This document shows, one piece after another, positions 8,707 through 20,679 of a DNA stretch of 41,101 nucleotides. The stretch spans positions 1 to 41,101 of the forward strand of contig DATLQT010000084.1 in the NCBI GenBank assembly GCA_035535055.1, read 5' to 3'. The notes below the pieces were generated by a model, which saw nothing but the letters and a program-made list of their open reading frames with translations, was not told the origin of the DNA and made no database searches. Positions within the stretch are counted from its first letter, which is position 1, and every line of letters begins with the position of its first letter. The translations under genes and the position numbers were made by a program. Source of the DNA: UBA6019 sp035535055. GTDB taxonomy: Bacteria > Chloroflexota > Dormibacteria > Dormibacterales > Dormibacteraceae.

Positions 8707-10095
8707 TTGCGGCCACCCATCATCCTCTACAACACCCTCGGCCGGTCGAAGCAGGAGCTCAGGCCGCTCCAGCCTGACCGGGTCTCCATCTACACCTGCG
8801 GTCCCACCGTGTACCGGTTCGCCCATGTCGGCAACCTCCGCACCTACCTCTTCGCCGACCTGCTGGTGCGGACCCTGGAATACAACGGCCTCCAGGTGAG
8901 ACAGGTGAAGAACATCACCGACGTCGGCCACCTGACCGACGACAGCTTCGACCGCGGGGAGGACAAGATGCTGGTCTCGGCCCGCCTCGAGAAGAAGTCA
9001 CCGGCGGAGATCGCCGACTTCTACACCGAGGCCTTCCACGCCGACGAGAAGCTCCTCAACATTCGCCCGGCCTCTGTCTTTCCGCGGGCCACCGAGTACG
9101 TGCCGCAGATGATCGAGCTGGTCGCCCGGCTGATCGAGCGCGGCCATGCCTACGAGTCGGGCGGCAACGTCTACTACGACATCTCCAGCTTCCCGGCCTA
9201 TGGCCGACTGAGCGGGAACACGACCGACAAACTGCTGGCGGGGACCAAGGGAGACCCCGACCCCCGCAAGCGGAGCCCGCTCGACTTCAGCCTCTGGAAG
9301 AGCGGCGAGAAGCGGCTGCAGGTCTGGGACAGCCCCTGGGGGCCAGGCTTTCCGGGCTGGCACATCGAGTGCTCGGCGATGTCGATGTCGCTGCTCGGCG
9401 ACCGCTTCGACGTCCACACCGGGGGCGCCGACAACGTCTTCCCCCACCACGAGGCGGAGATCGCCCAGTCGGAGGGCGTCACCGGCCACCGGGTCGTCAG
9501 CTGCTGGGTACACGGCCAGCTGCTCTTCCTGAGCGGCACCCGGATGGCCAAGTCGGCGGGAAACTTCTTCCGGATCACTGAGCTCGAGGAACAGGGCCAC
9601 GACCCGCTCGCCTTCCGCTGGCTCGCGCTGCAGGCGAAGTACCGGGCGCCGCTGAACTTCAGCCCCGACGGGCTGGCCGGGGCGGGGAGGGCATTGGCGT
9701 CCCTGCGCAACCACGTGGCGGAATGGCGCTCGGGCCCCGACGGGCCGCGGAGAGATTTCGGTGACCGCTTCCTGGCCGCGATCAACGACGACCTCGACCT
9801 GCCGGCCGCGATGGCCCTGGTGGCCGAGCTGGGCCGGTCCGACCTGGCGCCCGGAGCCAAGGCCGGCCTTCTCCTGGACTGGGACCGCGTCCTCGGCCTC
9901 GACCTCGCCCGGGCGACGCCCGAGAGCGAGCTGCCGGCGGGCGCGGCCGACCTGCTCGCCCGCCGCGACAGGGCCCGGAAGGCGAGGGACTTCGCGACCT
10001 CCGACGGCCTGCGGGCGGAGCTCGCGGCGCTCGGAGTGGCCGTCTTCGATGGTCCCGAAGGGCAAAGCTGGAAGGTGACCGCCGCCAGCACCTAG
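8707..10095 (+). CDS. cysS: Cysteine--tRNA ligase
   Basis: This is a class I aminoacyl-tRNA synthetase of about 462 residues that charges tRNA-Cys in the cytoplasm. Seen in order: LYNTLGRSKQELRPL at the N-terminus, zinc-ligand C31 in YTCGPTVY, the HIGH-type signature HVGN at 40-43, a second zinc-ligand region GWHIECSAM, HHEAEIAQSE, and the KMSKS-type loop RMAKS at 279-283. The C-terminal helical tRNA-binding region (LARRDRARKARDFATSDGLR) is present, which argues against the shorter MshC ligase. There is no ATG at the right place. TTG 8707 gives the family-typical N-terminus and has TAGG 7 bases upstream; GTG 8686 is the alternative. It begins a plus-strand cluster with the oxidoreductase and hydrolase downstream. 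Confidence 0.93.
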   Translation: MRPPIILYNTLGRSKQELRPLQPDRVSIYTCGPTVYRFAHVGNLRTYLFADLLVRTLEYNGLQVRQVKNITDVGHLTDDSFDRGEDKMLVSARLEKKSPAEIADFYTEAFHADEKLLNIRPASVFPRATEYVPQMIELVARLIERGHAYESGGNVYYDISSFPAYGRLSGNTTDKLLAGTKGDPDPRKRSPLDFSLWKSGEKRLQVWDSPWGPGFPGWHIECSAMSMSLLGDRFDVHTGGADNVFPHHEAEIAQSEGVTGHRVVSCWVHGQLLFLSGTRMAKSAGNFFRITELEEQGHDPLAFRWLALQAKYRAPLNFSPDGLAGAGRALASLRNHVAEWRSGPDGPRRDFGDRFLAAINDDLDLPAAMALVAELGRSDLAPGAKAGLLLDWDRVLGLDLARATPESELPAGAADLLARRDRARKARDFATSDGLRAELAALGVAVFDGPEGQSWKVTAAST

Positions 10096-10106
10096 GATTC
10101 ACGTCG

Positions 10107-11342
10107 GTGGAGTACGACGCCCTCATCGTCGGCGCGCGCGTAGCCGGCGCCTCGCTGGCGCTGCTGCTGGCAAAGCAGGGCCGCCGGGTTCTCCTGGTGG
10201 ACCGCGATCGCTTCCCCAGCGACACGCTTTCGACCCACTTCGTAGCCTTCAACGGGATCGGCCTGCTGGCGCGGTTGGGCGTCCTGGGTGACGTCGAGGC
10301 GGCCGGTTTCCGCCGGATCAGCCGCCACCGGACCTGGGTCGAGGACGTGCTGCTCGAGGTCCCGGCCGGCCCCTCGGGCGCCTACTCGCTGGCGCCGCGG
10401 AGGGACGTCCTGGACTCGGTCCTGGTCAAGCACGCGGTCGCCGCCGGCGCCTCGCTCGCCGAGCGGACGCGGGCCGAAGCCCTGCTCCTGGAGGGCGACC
10501 GGGTGGTCGGAGCCGTGGTCCAGGAGGCGGGTGGTGGACGGCGCGAGGTCCGTGCCCGAGTCGTGGTCGGCGCAGACGGAAAGTATTCCAAGGTCGCCGA
10601 GTGGGTCGGCGCCGAGAAGTACGCCGGGGTGCCCGCGCTGCGCCCGGTCTACTACGGCTACCTGCTCGGCGTCGAACCGCTCCCCGTGGTGGCGATGGAG
10701 ATGTGGTTCGTCGCCGGCCAGATCGGCTTCCTCTTCCCGATGCGGGCGGGTGAGGACTGCATCGCCCTAGAGATCCAGCCCGGCGACTTCGATTCCTTCC
10801 GGTCCGACCCCGTCGCCACCTTCTGGGAGCGGCTCCAAACCCTGCCCGGACTTGCGGACCGGTTGAGGAATGCCCGGCTTGAAGGCAAGCTGCAGGGGTC
10901 GAGGGGCATCGAGAATCACTTCCGCAAGCCCTTTGGGCCGGGCTGGGCGCTGACCGGCGACGCGGGCTACCTGAAGGACCCGAGCACCGGCCTCGGCATC
11001 ACCGACGCCCTGACGCAATCTTTCCTGCTGGCAAAGGCCCTCGACGGATGGTTCGGCGGCGTTGATTGGGAGACCGCCATGGCAGGCTTCCAGCGAGAGC
11101 GCGACGAGTCGGTGATGCCGAGCTACCGGTACACGCTCGCCGTGACCGAGAGGGTGGACCGCGAAGGCGGATTCCACCGCCTCGACGTGCTGCGGGCGCT
11201 GGCGGTCAGCCCGCACCTCGGAAGGGTGCTGGTCGAGGCCCTGCCGGACCTGGCAAACCAGGTGCTCGAACCTGCCGACCAGGCGCGGGTGGCGATCATG
11301 ACGCGGCTCTACCGGCCGACCGAGCAGCCGGCGGCAGGCTGA
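10107..11342 (+). CDS. FAD-dependent oxidoreductase (geranylgeranyl-reductase/halogenase-like fold)
   Basis: This 411-residue flavoprotein starts with a Rossmann FAD site (YDALIVGARVAGASLALLLA, then VLLVDRD) in which the usual GxGxxG is GARVAG. It has the second FAD motif ARVVVGADGKYSKVAEWVG and the third, GWALTGDAGYLKDPSTGLGITDAL. This layout is that of the para-hydroxybenzoate-hydroxylase-like group, which includes monooxygenases, geranylgeranyl reductases and halogenases. The substrate is unknown. The start is GTG 10107 with an AGGA ribosome site nine bases upstream. It follows cysS by 11 bases and precedes the hydrolase by 10, so the three genes probably share a transcript. A metabolic link between this enzyme and the hydrolase is plausible but unproven. 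Confidence 0.83.
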   Translation: MEYDALIVGARVAGASLALLLAKQGRRVLLVDRDRFPSDTLSTHFVAFNGIGLLARLGVLGDVEAAGFRRISRHRTWVEDVLLEVPAGPSGAYSLAPRRDVLDSVLVKHAVAAGASLAERTRAEALLLEGDRVVGAVVQEAGGGRREVRARVVVGADGKYSKVAEWVGAEKYAGVPALRPVYYGYLLGVEPLPVVAMEMWFVAGQIGFLFPMRAGEDCIALEIQPGDFDSFRSDPVATFWERLQTLPGLADRLRNARLEGKLQGSRGIENHFRKPFGPGWALTGDAGYLKDPSTGLGITDALTQSFLLAKALDGWFGGVDWETAMAGFQRERDESVMPSYRYTLAVTERVDREGGFHRLDVLRALAVSPHLGRVLVEALPDLANQVLEPADQARVAIMTRLYRPTEQPAAG

Positions 11343-11352
11343 CCCCGCCTCA

Positions 11353-12170
11353 ATGCCCGAGATCACGGCTAACGGACTCCGCTTTCACGTTCGGGACTCC
11401 GGTTCAGGGCCGGTGGCGATCCTTCTCCACGGATTCCCGGACACCGGCGAGGTCTGGCGGCACCAGGTGCCGGCGCTCATGGCGGCCGGCCTTCGGGTGG
11501 TGGTGCCGGACATGCGGGGCCGGGGGCGCAGCGAACGCCCGCTATCGGTTGACGACTACCGGCTGACCAACGTGGCGTCCGACGTGACCGCAATTCTCGA
11601 CGCGCTCGGCGTGGAGCGGGCCCACGTGGTCGGCCACGACTTCGGCGCAGCGGTCGCGTGGCTCGTCGCCTCGCTCTTCCCCCAACGGGTGGATCGGCTG
11701 GCGGTGCTCTCGGTCGGGTTCCCGGGAGCCGCCGGTCCGCCAGACCTCGAGGCCCTCCAGAAGGGCTGGTACCGGATCCTGATCCAGACCGAGGGCGTCG
11801 CCGAGGACCTAGCGCGCCAGGACGACTGGTACCTCTTCCGAACGCTCTTCGGCGGGGCGGCCGACACCGACGCCTACATCGCGGAGCTGTCCGACCCCGC
11901 GGCGCTGACGGCCGGGTTCAACTGGTACCGGGCCAACCTGCCGCTCTCACGGCTGTTGGCGCCCCCGCCAACCCTACCGCTCGTGCGGGCGCCGACGCTC
12001 GGGATGTGGAGCAGCGGGGACCTCTACCTGACCGAGAGGGCCATGACCGCGTCAGAGTCGCGCGTCACCGGAGGGTGGCGCTACGAGCGGATCGAGGATG
12101 CCACCCACTGGCTCCAGGTGGACCAGCCCGAACGCGTCAACGCCCTGCTGCTTGAGCACTTGGAGGGCCG

Positions 12171-12174
<4 letters not shown>
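11353..12174 (+). CDS. Alpha/beta hydrolase, epoxide-hydrolase-like
   Basis: This 273-residue protein is an alpha/beta-fold hydrolase with an aspartate nucleophile. The oxyanion region HGFPDTGEVWRHQ, the MRGRGRSERP turn and the nucleophile elbow VGHDFGAAVAW (D96) are present. D223 in WSSGDLYL is the likely acid and H252 in EDATHWLQVDQPERVN the catalytic base. An Asp nucleophile fits soluble epoxide hydrolases or haloalkane dehalogenases better than esterases. It follows the FAD oxidoreductase by 10 bases. A monooxygenase-epoxide hydrolase pair would make chemical sense, but this is inference. The 3' end overlaps the convergent metH gene by four bases. Confidence 0.83.
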
Positions 12175-15791
<3,617 letters not shown>

Positions 15792-15851
15792 TTGAAGTGA
15801 TCCATTCTCCCTGAGGCGCTCGATTCCACGCCTATTCGCCCAGAAAAGGGA

Positions 15852-15883
15852 GAGGCCCGGCCCCAATTGGGGAGCCGGGCCTC
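15852..15883 (-). terminator. Strong nested hairpin between the sigma-factor operon and metH
   Basis: A nine-base stem (GAGGCCCGG at 15852-15860 with CCGGGCCTC at 15875-15883) encloses a second perfect palindrome, CCCCAATTGGGG at 15861-15872. Read on the minus strand it lies just after the stop of the sigma-operon partner gene and is followed by a pyrimidine-rich stretch (TCCCTTTTC). The position suits a terminator that insulates metH from the upstream genes. The T-tract is weak, so a leader structure of metH is the alternative. Confidence 0.6.
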
Positions 15884-15900
15884 GAAGGGAGGGAGGGAGG

Positions 15901-16491
15901 CTAACTTGCGGAGCGGTACAGGGACCTGAGAGGGCCCCCGTCGTGACCCCGTTGCTTGCCGTGGCCGGCGCTCTTGCCGTTTCCGCTTCCGTTGTCGCGG
16001 CCCGCGGCGGCGGCGTTGACAGTGCCGTTTCCGCCGTTGGGCTTGCCATCGGCCGCGACGCCTGCTCCAGCGGCGGCGCCGGGCGTGGCGGCCTCGACGT
16101 TCGGGCGAGGGCTCCCCAACCGAGGGGTGACGGCCGCGGCGGAACGCGCAACGGGCGCGGCCGGGGTGGCCGGGGCGGCCACCGCCGGCGCCTGGGTTCC
16201 GGCCACCACCGCCAGGCCGGTTCGCGTCCAGACCGCGGGGTCGGGGCTGTGGGTGGCGACGGTGGCCGCCACCGCCCCGCCACCTCCGGCCGCCAGGGTC
16301 AGGACCACGATCCCGGCCGCGGTCTTGCTGGTCAGGGCCGCCAGGACGCCGGGGCCGGCTGCCGCGGAGACACCGGCGCCGATCGCGACCGCGACGAAGC
16401 GGCCGGCCAGCGGCGGCACCGCCTCGCCGACCACCGGGCCGAGGTGGCGATTGAGCTGCGCCTCGATGTAGGTCTCGAACGGATCAGACAT
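15901..16491 (-). CDS. Membrane-anchored low-complexity protein, possible anti-sigma factor
   Basis: I do not recognise a named family in this 196-residue protein. The N-terminal part (DPFETYIEAQLNRHLGPVVGE) is helical and probably cytoplasmic. Hydrophobic segments follow (FVAVAIGAGVSAAAGPGVLAA and GIVVLTLAAGGGGAVAATV), and then an extracytoplasmic tail rich in Ala, Pro, Gly and Asn (about 100 residues) with a basic end. The ATG at 16491 overlaps the stop of the ECF sigma factor gene by eight bases and has AGAGG upstream inside that gene. That arrangement is typical of an anti-sigma factor paired with its sigma factor. It lacks the zinc-binding HxxxCxxC motif of ZAS anti-sigma factors, so the role is inference from context. 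Confidence 0.65.
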   Translation of the reverse strand: MSDPFETYIEAQLNRHLGPVVGEAVPPLAGRFVAVAIGAGVSAAAGPGVLAALTSKTAAGIVVLTLAAGGGGAVAATVATHSPDPAVWTRTGLAVVAGTQAPAVAAPATPAAPVARSAAAVTPRLGSPRPNVEAATPGAAAGAGVAADGKPNGGNGTVNAAAAGRDNGSGNGKSAGHGKQRGHDGGPLRSLYRSAS

Positions 16492-17056
16492 CCACGGCCT
16501 CTTTCTCAGCAGAAACGTTCTCCGGCCGCTCAGTACCCGTCGGACGCGGAAGGTCGGGGCCCAACTCCCGGCGGAGCCGTTCCCGGGCGGCCGCCAGCCG
16601 CGAGGCCACGGTGCGTTCGGGGATGTCGAGGGACTGGGCGATCTCGCGGTTCGTGTAGCCGTGGTAATGGCGGAGCACGATCGCGGCCAGTTGCCTGGGG
16701 GGCAGCTTGCGGAGGGCCTTGATGAAGTCGCCCGAGAGCGCCCCGTCCGCCTGGGGATCGGCCTCGTGGGGGCGCCCGAGACGGCGGACCAGCTCACCCA
16801 CCTCGCGGAGCTTCGCCCAGCGCCGGTAGGAGAGTGCCTGGTTGACCGCGATCCGGTGCAGCCAGGCCTCGGCCGGTGCCGACGGCTGCCACCGGGCCCA
16901 GTTCCGAAAGGCCTTGAGGTAGGCCTCCTGGAGGCAGTCCTCGGCCGCCGCACGGTCGCCCAGCATCAGCACCAGGGTGCCCAGCAGCCGGGGGTAGGTG
17001 GCCTGGTACAGCCGCTCGAAGTCAGCGGCCGACCCGGGCTGGTAACCCTCCTCCAT
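16484..17056 (-). CDS. ECF-type RNA polymerase sigma factor
   Basis: This 190-residue protein is an extracytoplasmic-function sigma-70 factor that would direct RNA polymerase to a small stress regulon. Region 2 spans about residues 10-80 (FERLYQATYPRLLGTLVLML, AAEDCLQEAYLKAFRNW, WLHRIAVNQALSYRR). Region 4 spans about 110-165 (ALRKLPPRQLAAIVLRHYHG, TNREIAQSLDIPERTVASRL). It is transcribed together with the membrane protein at 15901-16491, its likely regulator. The inducing signal is unknown. A possible autoregulatory ECF-type promoter (AAC, 16 bases, CGTC on the minus strand) lies at 17080-17102. Confidence 0.92.
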   Translation of the reverse strand: MEEGYQPGSAADFERLYQATYPRLLGTLVLMLGDRAAAEDCLQEAYLKAFRNWARWQPSAPAEAWLHRIAVNQALSYRRWAKLREVGELVRRLGRPHEADPQADGALSGDFIKALRKLPPRQLAAIVLRHYHGYTNREIAQSLDIPERTVASRLAAARERLRRELGPDLPRPTGTERPENVSAEKEAVDV

Positions 17057-17079
17057 CCACCCCTATGAACGCACATCGA

Positions 17080-17102
17080 GACGGCTTATTGGCTGCCCAG
17101 TT
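17080..17102 (-). promoter_or_regulatory. Possible ECF-type promoter of the sigma-factor gene
   Basis: On the minus strand an AAC element (17102-17100) is followed after 16 bases by CGTC (17083-17080). That is the usual spacing of ECF-dependent promoters (AAC in the -35, CGTC in the -10). It ends 24 bases before the sigma factor ATG. Self-activation is common for ECF factors, but this match is short and could be chance. Confidence 0.3.
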
Positions 17103-17148
17103 GTTGGCGGTGTGAAGGCGGCGAATTCGAGGAGGACCTGATTCGAGC

Positions 17149-17178
17149 TTGACAGTCGAACAAGTGTTCGACTAGGTT
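17149..17178 (+). promoter_or_regulatory. Promoter of the mrfAB operon
   Basis: A perfect -35 hexamer TTGACA lies at 17149-17154. A weaker -10 (CTAGGT at 17172-17177 or TAGGTT at 17173-17178) follows after a 17-18 base spacer. Transcription would start near 17185, a few bases before the mrfA ATG, giving an almost leaderless message. The SOS palindrome fills the spacer, where a bound repressor would block RNA polymerase. Confidence 0.6.
17155..17172. promoter_or_regulatory. SOS box (LexA operator) upstream of mrfAB
   Basis: GTCGAACAAGTGTTCGAC is a palindrome with perfectly paired arms GTCGAAC and GTTCGAC around the centre AAGT. It matches the Bacillus DinR/LexA box (CGAAC-RNRY-GTTCG) and the actinobacterial SOS box (TCGAAC-N4-GTTCGA) at every defined position. 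It sits exactly between the -35 and -10 of the promoter of a DNA-repair operon. It is the only such box I noticed in the window. Confidence 0.8.
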
Positions 17179-17191
17179 TCGATGCCAGAGC

Positions 17192-19441
17192 ATGCCACTG
17201 CCGCCCTTCGACCCCGGCGCGCTGCCCGGCGAGGTGACCCTCGACCGGACCCTTCCCGGCGCGGCGGCCGAACTGGTCCCCATGCCGGCCGACATGCCCC
17301 AGGACCTGGTGCTCGCGCTCCGGGACCGCGGGATCGAGCAGCTCTACTCGCACCAGGCCGCCGCCCGCAGGGCAGCCCGCGCGGGTCGCCACCTGGTGGT
17401 CGTCACCCCGACCGCCAGCGGCAAGACGCTCTGCTATAACCTCCCGGTCCTGGAGCGGATCCTCGGGCGGCCGGAGAGCCGCGCGCTCTACCTCTTTCCC
17501 ACCAAGGCGCTGGCCCAGGACCAGATGGTCGAGCTCGGCGAGATGGTCTCCCGGCTGCCGGTGCGGCTCCTCGTCCACACCTACGACGGCGACACCCCGG
17601 CCGGGCAGCGGACCGCCATCCGCGAGGCCGGCCACATCGTGCTCACCAACCCGGACATGCTCCACACCGGGATCCTTCCCCACCACACGCGCTGGCGAAA
17701 GCTCTTCAGCGGCCTCGAGTACGTCGTCATCGACGAGCTCCATACCTACCGCGGCCTCTTCGGCAGCCAGGTCGCCAACGTCATCCGCCGGCTGAAGCGG
17801 ATCTGCCAGTTCTATGGCTCCTCGCCGCGCTTCCTCTGCGCCTCGGCCACCATCGCCAACCCCCGTCAGCTGGCGGAGCGGTTGCTCGAAGAGGCGGACG
17901 TCGAGCTGGTCGACCGCAACGGCGCGCCGCGCGGCGAGCGACGGATCGTCTTCTACAACCCGCCGCTTACCAATGCCGCCCTCGGAGTCCGGCGCTCCAG
18001 CCTGCTGGAGGGCTGCCGGATCGCCGCACCCTGGATCAGGCAGGGCGTGCAGACGATCGCCTTCTGCCGCTCCCGGGTGAGCGTCGAGGTGATGCTCAGC
18101 TACCTGCAGCAGTCGCTGGCACCGGCACTCGACGCCAGGCGAAAGGTCCGCGGCTACCGGGGCGGCTATCTTCCGCTGCGGCGGCGGGAGATCGAGGCCG
18201 GACTCCGCAGCGGCGAGGTGGTCGGTGTCGTCTCCACCAACGCGCTCGAGCTGGGCATCGACATCGGGAGCCTCCAGGCGGCGATCTTGGTCGGCTATCC
18301 GGGCACCATTGCCAGCACCTGGCAGCAGTTCGGGCGGGCCGGGCGGCGGACGGGCGGCATCGCCGTCTTCGTCGCCTCCTCCAATCCGCTCGACCAGTTC
18401 ATCGTCCGCCACCCCGACTACTTTCTCGGCTCCAGCCCCGAGGAGGGGCTGATCGACGCCGACAACCTGCTGGTCCAGGCCGGCCACCTGCAGGCCGCGC
18501 TCTTCGAGCTCCCTTTCGCGGACCGGGAGAGATTCGGCGACTCCGACGTCGGACCCCTGCTCGACCTCTTTCAAGAGGACGGGGTGGCGAGCCGCTCCGG
18601 CGGCCGCTGGTACTGGAACCGGGAGTCGTTCCCCGCCGAGGGCGTCTCCCTCCGGCGGATGGCGGCCGACAACGTGGTCATCATCGACTCCTCCAACCCG
18701 CGCCCCGAAGTGATCGGCGAGATGGACCAGTTCTCGGCGCCGACCCTGCTCCACGAGGAGGCGATCTACCTCCAAGAGGGCGCCCAGTACCACGTCGACC
18801 GGCTCGACTGGGAGGAGAAGAAGGCTTACGTCCGTCCGGTCCAGGTGGATTACTACACGACAGCGCTGAACTCGCTCTCGATCCGCGTCCTCGAGGCCTT
18901 CGCCGGCCCTGACGGCGGGTCGGTCGAGCGTGCTCACGGGGAGGTGAAGCTCACCTCCCTGGCGACGATGTTCAAGAAGATCCGCTTCCAGACCCACGAG
19001 AACATCGGCTCCGGCCCGATCCGGCTGCCGGAGCAGACGCTCCACACCACCGCCTACTGGACGAGCCTCGCCGAGGATGCCTGGGCCGGGCTCGACCGCG
19101 ACGAGATGGAGGCGGGGCTGCAGGGGATGGCCCACGCGCTCCGCCACGTCGCCTCGCTGCGCCTGATGTGCGATCCCCGCGACCTGGGCGCGGTGCCCGA
19201 GGTCCGCTCCCCCTACACGGGCCGGCCCACGGTGACCGTGTACGAGGTCTACCCAGGAGGCGTCGGCTACGCGGCGAGGCTGCACGAGCTCCACTGCGAG
19301 CTGCTGGAGGGCGCCGCCCAGCTGGTCGCCGAGTGTCCCTGTGCCGCCGGTTGCCCGTCCTGCGTCGGTCCGCTGCAAAACATCGAAGGAGCCAAGGACG
19401 CGTGTCTACGGATGCTCTCCGCAGTCGCCTTGCCAGCCTAG
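17192..19441 (+). CDS. mrfA: MrfA (YprA)-type DNA helicase with C-terminal zinc site
   Basis: This 749-residue superfamily 2 helicase matches the MrfA/YprA group. In Bacillus subtilis MrfA acts with MrfB in repair of mitomycin-C damage, and the family has DUF1998-like C-termini. Visible motifs are QLYSHQAAA near 50, Walker A TPTASGKT at 72-79, DELH at 181-184, SAT in LCASATIANP, and motif VI QFGRAGRRTGG. The C-terminal zinc site CPCAAGCPSC has cysteines at 715, 717, 721 and 724. The length is usual for the family. Start ATG 17192 lies directly after the SOS-controlled promoter; a nearby ATG at 17182 is in another frame. The mrfB-like gene begins inside its 3' end, so the pair is translationally coupled and probably induced by DNA damage. 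Confidence 0.9.
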   Translation: MPLPPFDPGALPGEVTLDRTLPGAAAELVPMPADMPQDLVLALRDRGIEQLYSHQAAARRAARAGRHLVVVTPTASGKTLCYNLPVLERILGRPESRALYLFPTKALAQDQMVELGEMVSRLPVRLLVHTYDGDTPAGQRTAIREAGHIVLTNPDMLHTGILPHHTRWRKLFSGLEYVVIDELHTYRGLFGSQVANVIRRLKRICQFYGSSPRFLCASATIANPRQLAERLLEEADVELVDRNGAPRGERRIVFYNPPLTNAALGVRRSSLLEGCRIAAPWIRQGVQTIAFCRSRVSVEVMLSYLQQSLAPALDARRKVRGYRGGYLPLRRREIEAGLRSGEVVGVVSTNALELGIDIGSLQAAILVGYPGTIASTWQQFGRAGRRTGGIAVFVASSNPLDQFIVRHPDYFLGSSPEEGLIDADNLLVQAGHLQAALFELPFADRERFGDSDVGPLLDLFQEDGVASRSGGRWYWNRESFPAEGVSLRRMAADNVVIIDSSNPRPEVIGEMDQFSAPTLLHEEAIYLQEGAQYHVDRLDWEEKKAYVRPVQVDYYTTALNSLSIRVLEAFAGPDGGSVERAHGEVKLTSLATMFKKIRFQTHENIGSGPIRLPEQTLHTTAYWTSLAEDAWAGLDRDEMEAGLQGMAHALRHVASLRLMCDPRDLGAVPEVRSPYTGRPTVTVYEVYPGGVGYAARLHELHCELLEGAAQLVAECPCAAGCPSCVGPLQNIEGAKDACLRMLSAVALPA

Positions 19442-20679
19442 CCGGGGGAGGACCACCCACAGAACGGGAACGGGGCGGGTGGGTGGAACCGCCGCGCCGG
19501 CGTCCCCCGCGCGGCTTCGAGCCGGTCGAGAACGACTACGGCGTCGCCTGGCGCTGGGCGGAGGTGCTGCCGGTCGGGCGCCTCGACCGGGCCGAGGCCC
19601 GCTCCGAGCTGGGAGGTCTGGAGGTGGACGACTTCTGCTTCCTCGACACCGAGACGACCGGCCTGGCCGGTGGCACCGGCACCCAGGTCTTCACCGCCGC
19701 GGTGGCACGCCCGCACCCGAACGGCGTGGAGCTGGTGCAGCTGTTCTTGGCCGAGCCGAGTGACGAGCCGGCCTTCCTGGCCGCACTGGACGCCGAGCTG
19801 CAGCTCAGTCCGGGCCTGGCCACCTACAACGGGGGATCCTTCGACCTACCCCTGCTACGCACCCGCTGGCTGATGGCGCGGATGCCCGGCGAGCTGACCG
19901 AGGGAAGCCACCTGGACCTGCTCCACCTGAGCCGAAGCCTCCTGCGGCCGCGTCTGGACAGCTGCACCCTGCGCGCCGTGGAGGAGCGGCTACTTGGCTT
20001 CGAGCGGGAGGAGGACATCCCCGGCCACCTGATCCCCCAGGCGTACTTCGACTACCTGCGCACCGGCTGGAGCTCAGCCCTGGAGCCGACACTTGAGCAC
20101 AACCGGCAGGACGTGCTGAGCCTCCAGCACCTGCTCCACCGCCTGCTCCACCGGCTCCGCGGCGCTGACTCGGCGATGCGCGCCTCTGACTGGCACGCGC
20201 TGGGCCGCCACCTGCTTCGCCGCGGCCGCCGCTCGGCCGCCTGGAGGGCGCTGCGGGCCGCGGCGGAGCTAGGCGACCTCGACGCCGCCTTCCTGATCGC
20301 CCGCCGGAAGGCGGTGGTACTGGAGTGGCGGCTGAAGCAGCCGCTGGCGGCGGTCCGGGTGGTCGAGGCGGCGATAGCCAGGATCGGGCCAGAGCCTGAC
20401 CTCGAAAAGCGCCGGCTACGGCTCCGCCGTCGCCTCGACCGGGCGCATGACCCTGACCGGCGGCGTTCGCAGAATGGCCGCCAGCCGCTCCCCTTCCCCG
20501 ACCAGGCCGTTGAGGCCCTCGAGGACGTGGGGGTCGTAGACCTTCCCGGAATCCTGGTTGAGCCGGTCGGCCGCCTCCAGCGGGCTCAGGCCTGCCCGGA
20601 CCATCGCCTCGAAGGCCTCGGCGACGCCGAGGATGCGGGCCAGCAGCGGGATGTCGTCGCCTCGGAGCCCGTCCGGTGA
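19402..20679 (+). CDS. mrfB: MrfB (YprB)-type RNase H-like exonuclease
   Basis: This protein has the RNase H-fold exonuclease domain of the MrfB/YprB family, the nuclease partner of MrfA. Candidate metal ligands are D82 and E84 in FLDTETTGLAGGTGTQ, D148 in YNGGSFDLPLLRTRW, and H233 with D237 in EHNRQDVLSLQ, a DEDDh-like set. Residues about 255-345 form a helical, TPR-like tail (DWHALGRHLLRRGRRSAAW, LGDLDAAFLIARRKA). The start is GTG 19402, overlapping the mrfA end by 40 bases, with AAGGA just upstream. The family-like sequence ends near residue 340. The remaining 88 or so codons (20416-20679) are antisense to the conserved 3' end of the convergent GGDEF gene and are low in recognisable structure, so an ancestral stop codon was probably lost. 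Confidence 0.88.
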   Translation: MSTDALRSRLASLAGGGPPTERERGGWVEPPRRRPPRGFEPVENDYGVAWRWAEVLPVGRLDRAEARSELGGLEVDDFCFLDTETTGLAGGTGTQVFTAAVARPHPNGVELVQLFLAEPSDEPAFLAALDAELQLSPGLATYNGGSFDLPLLRTRWLMARMPGELTEGSHLDLLHLSRSLLRPRLDSCTLRAVEERLLGFEREEDIPGHLIPQAYFDYLRTGWSSALEPTLEHNRQDVLSLQHLLHRLLHRLRGADSAMRASDWHALGRHLLRRGRRSAAWRALRAAAELGDLDAAFLIARRKAVVLEWRLKQPLAAVRVVEAAIARIGPEPDLEKRRLRLRRRLDRAHDPDRRRSQNGRQPLPFPDQAVEALEDVGVVDLPGILVEPVGRLQRAQACPDHRLEGLGDAEDAGQQRDVVASEPVR

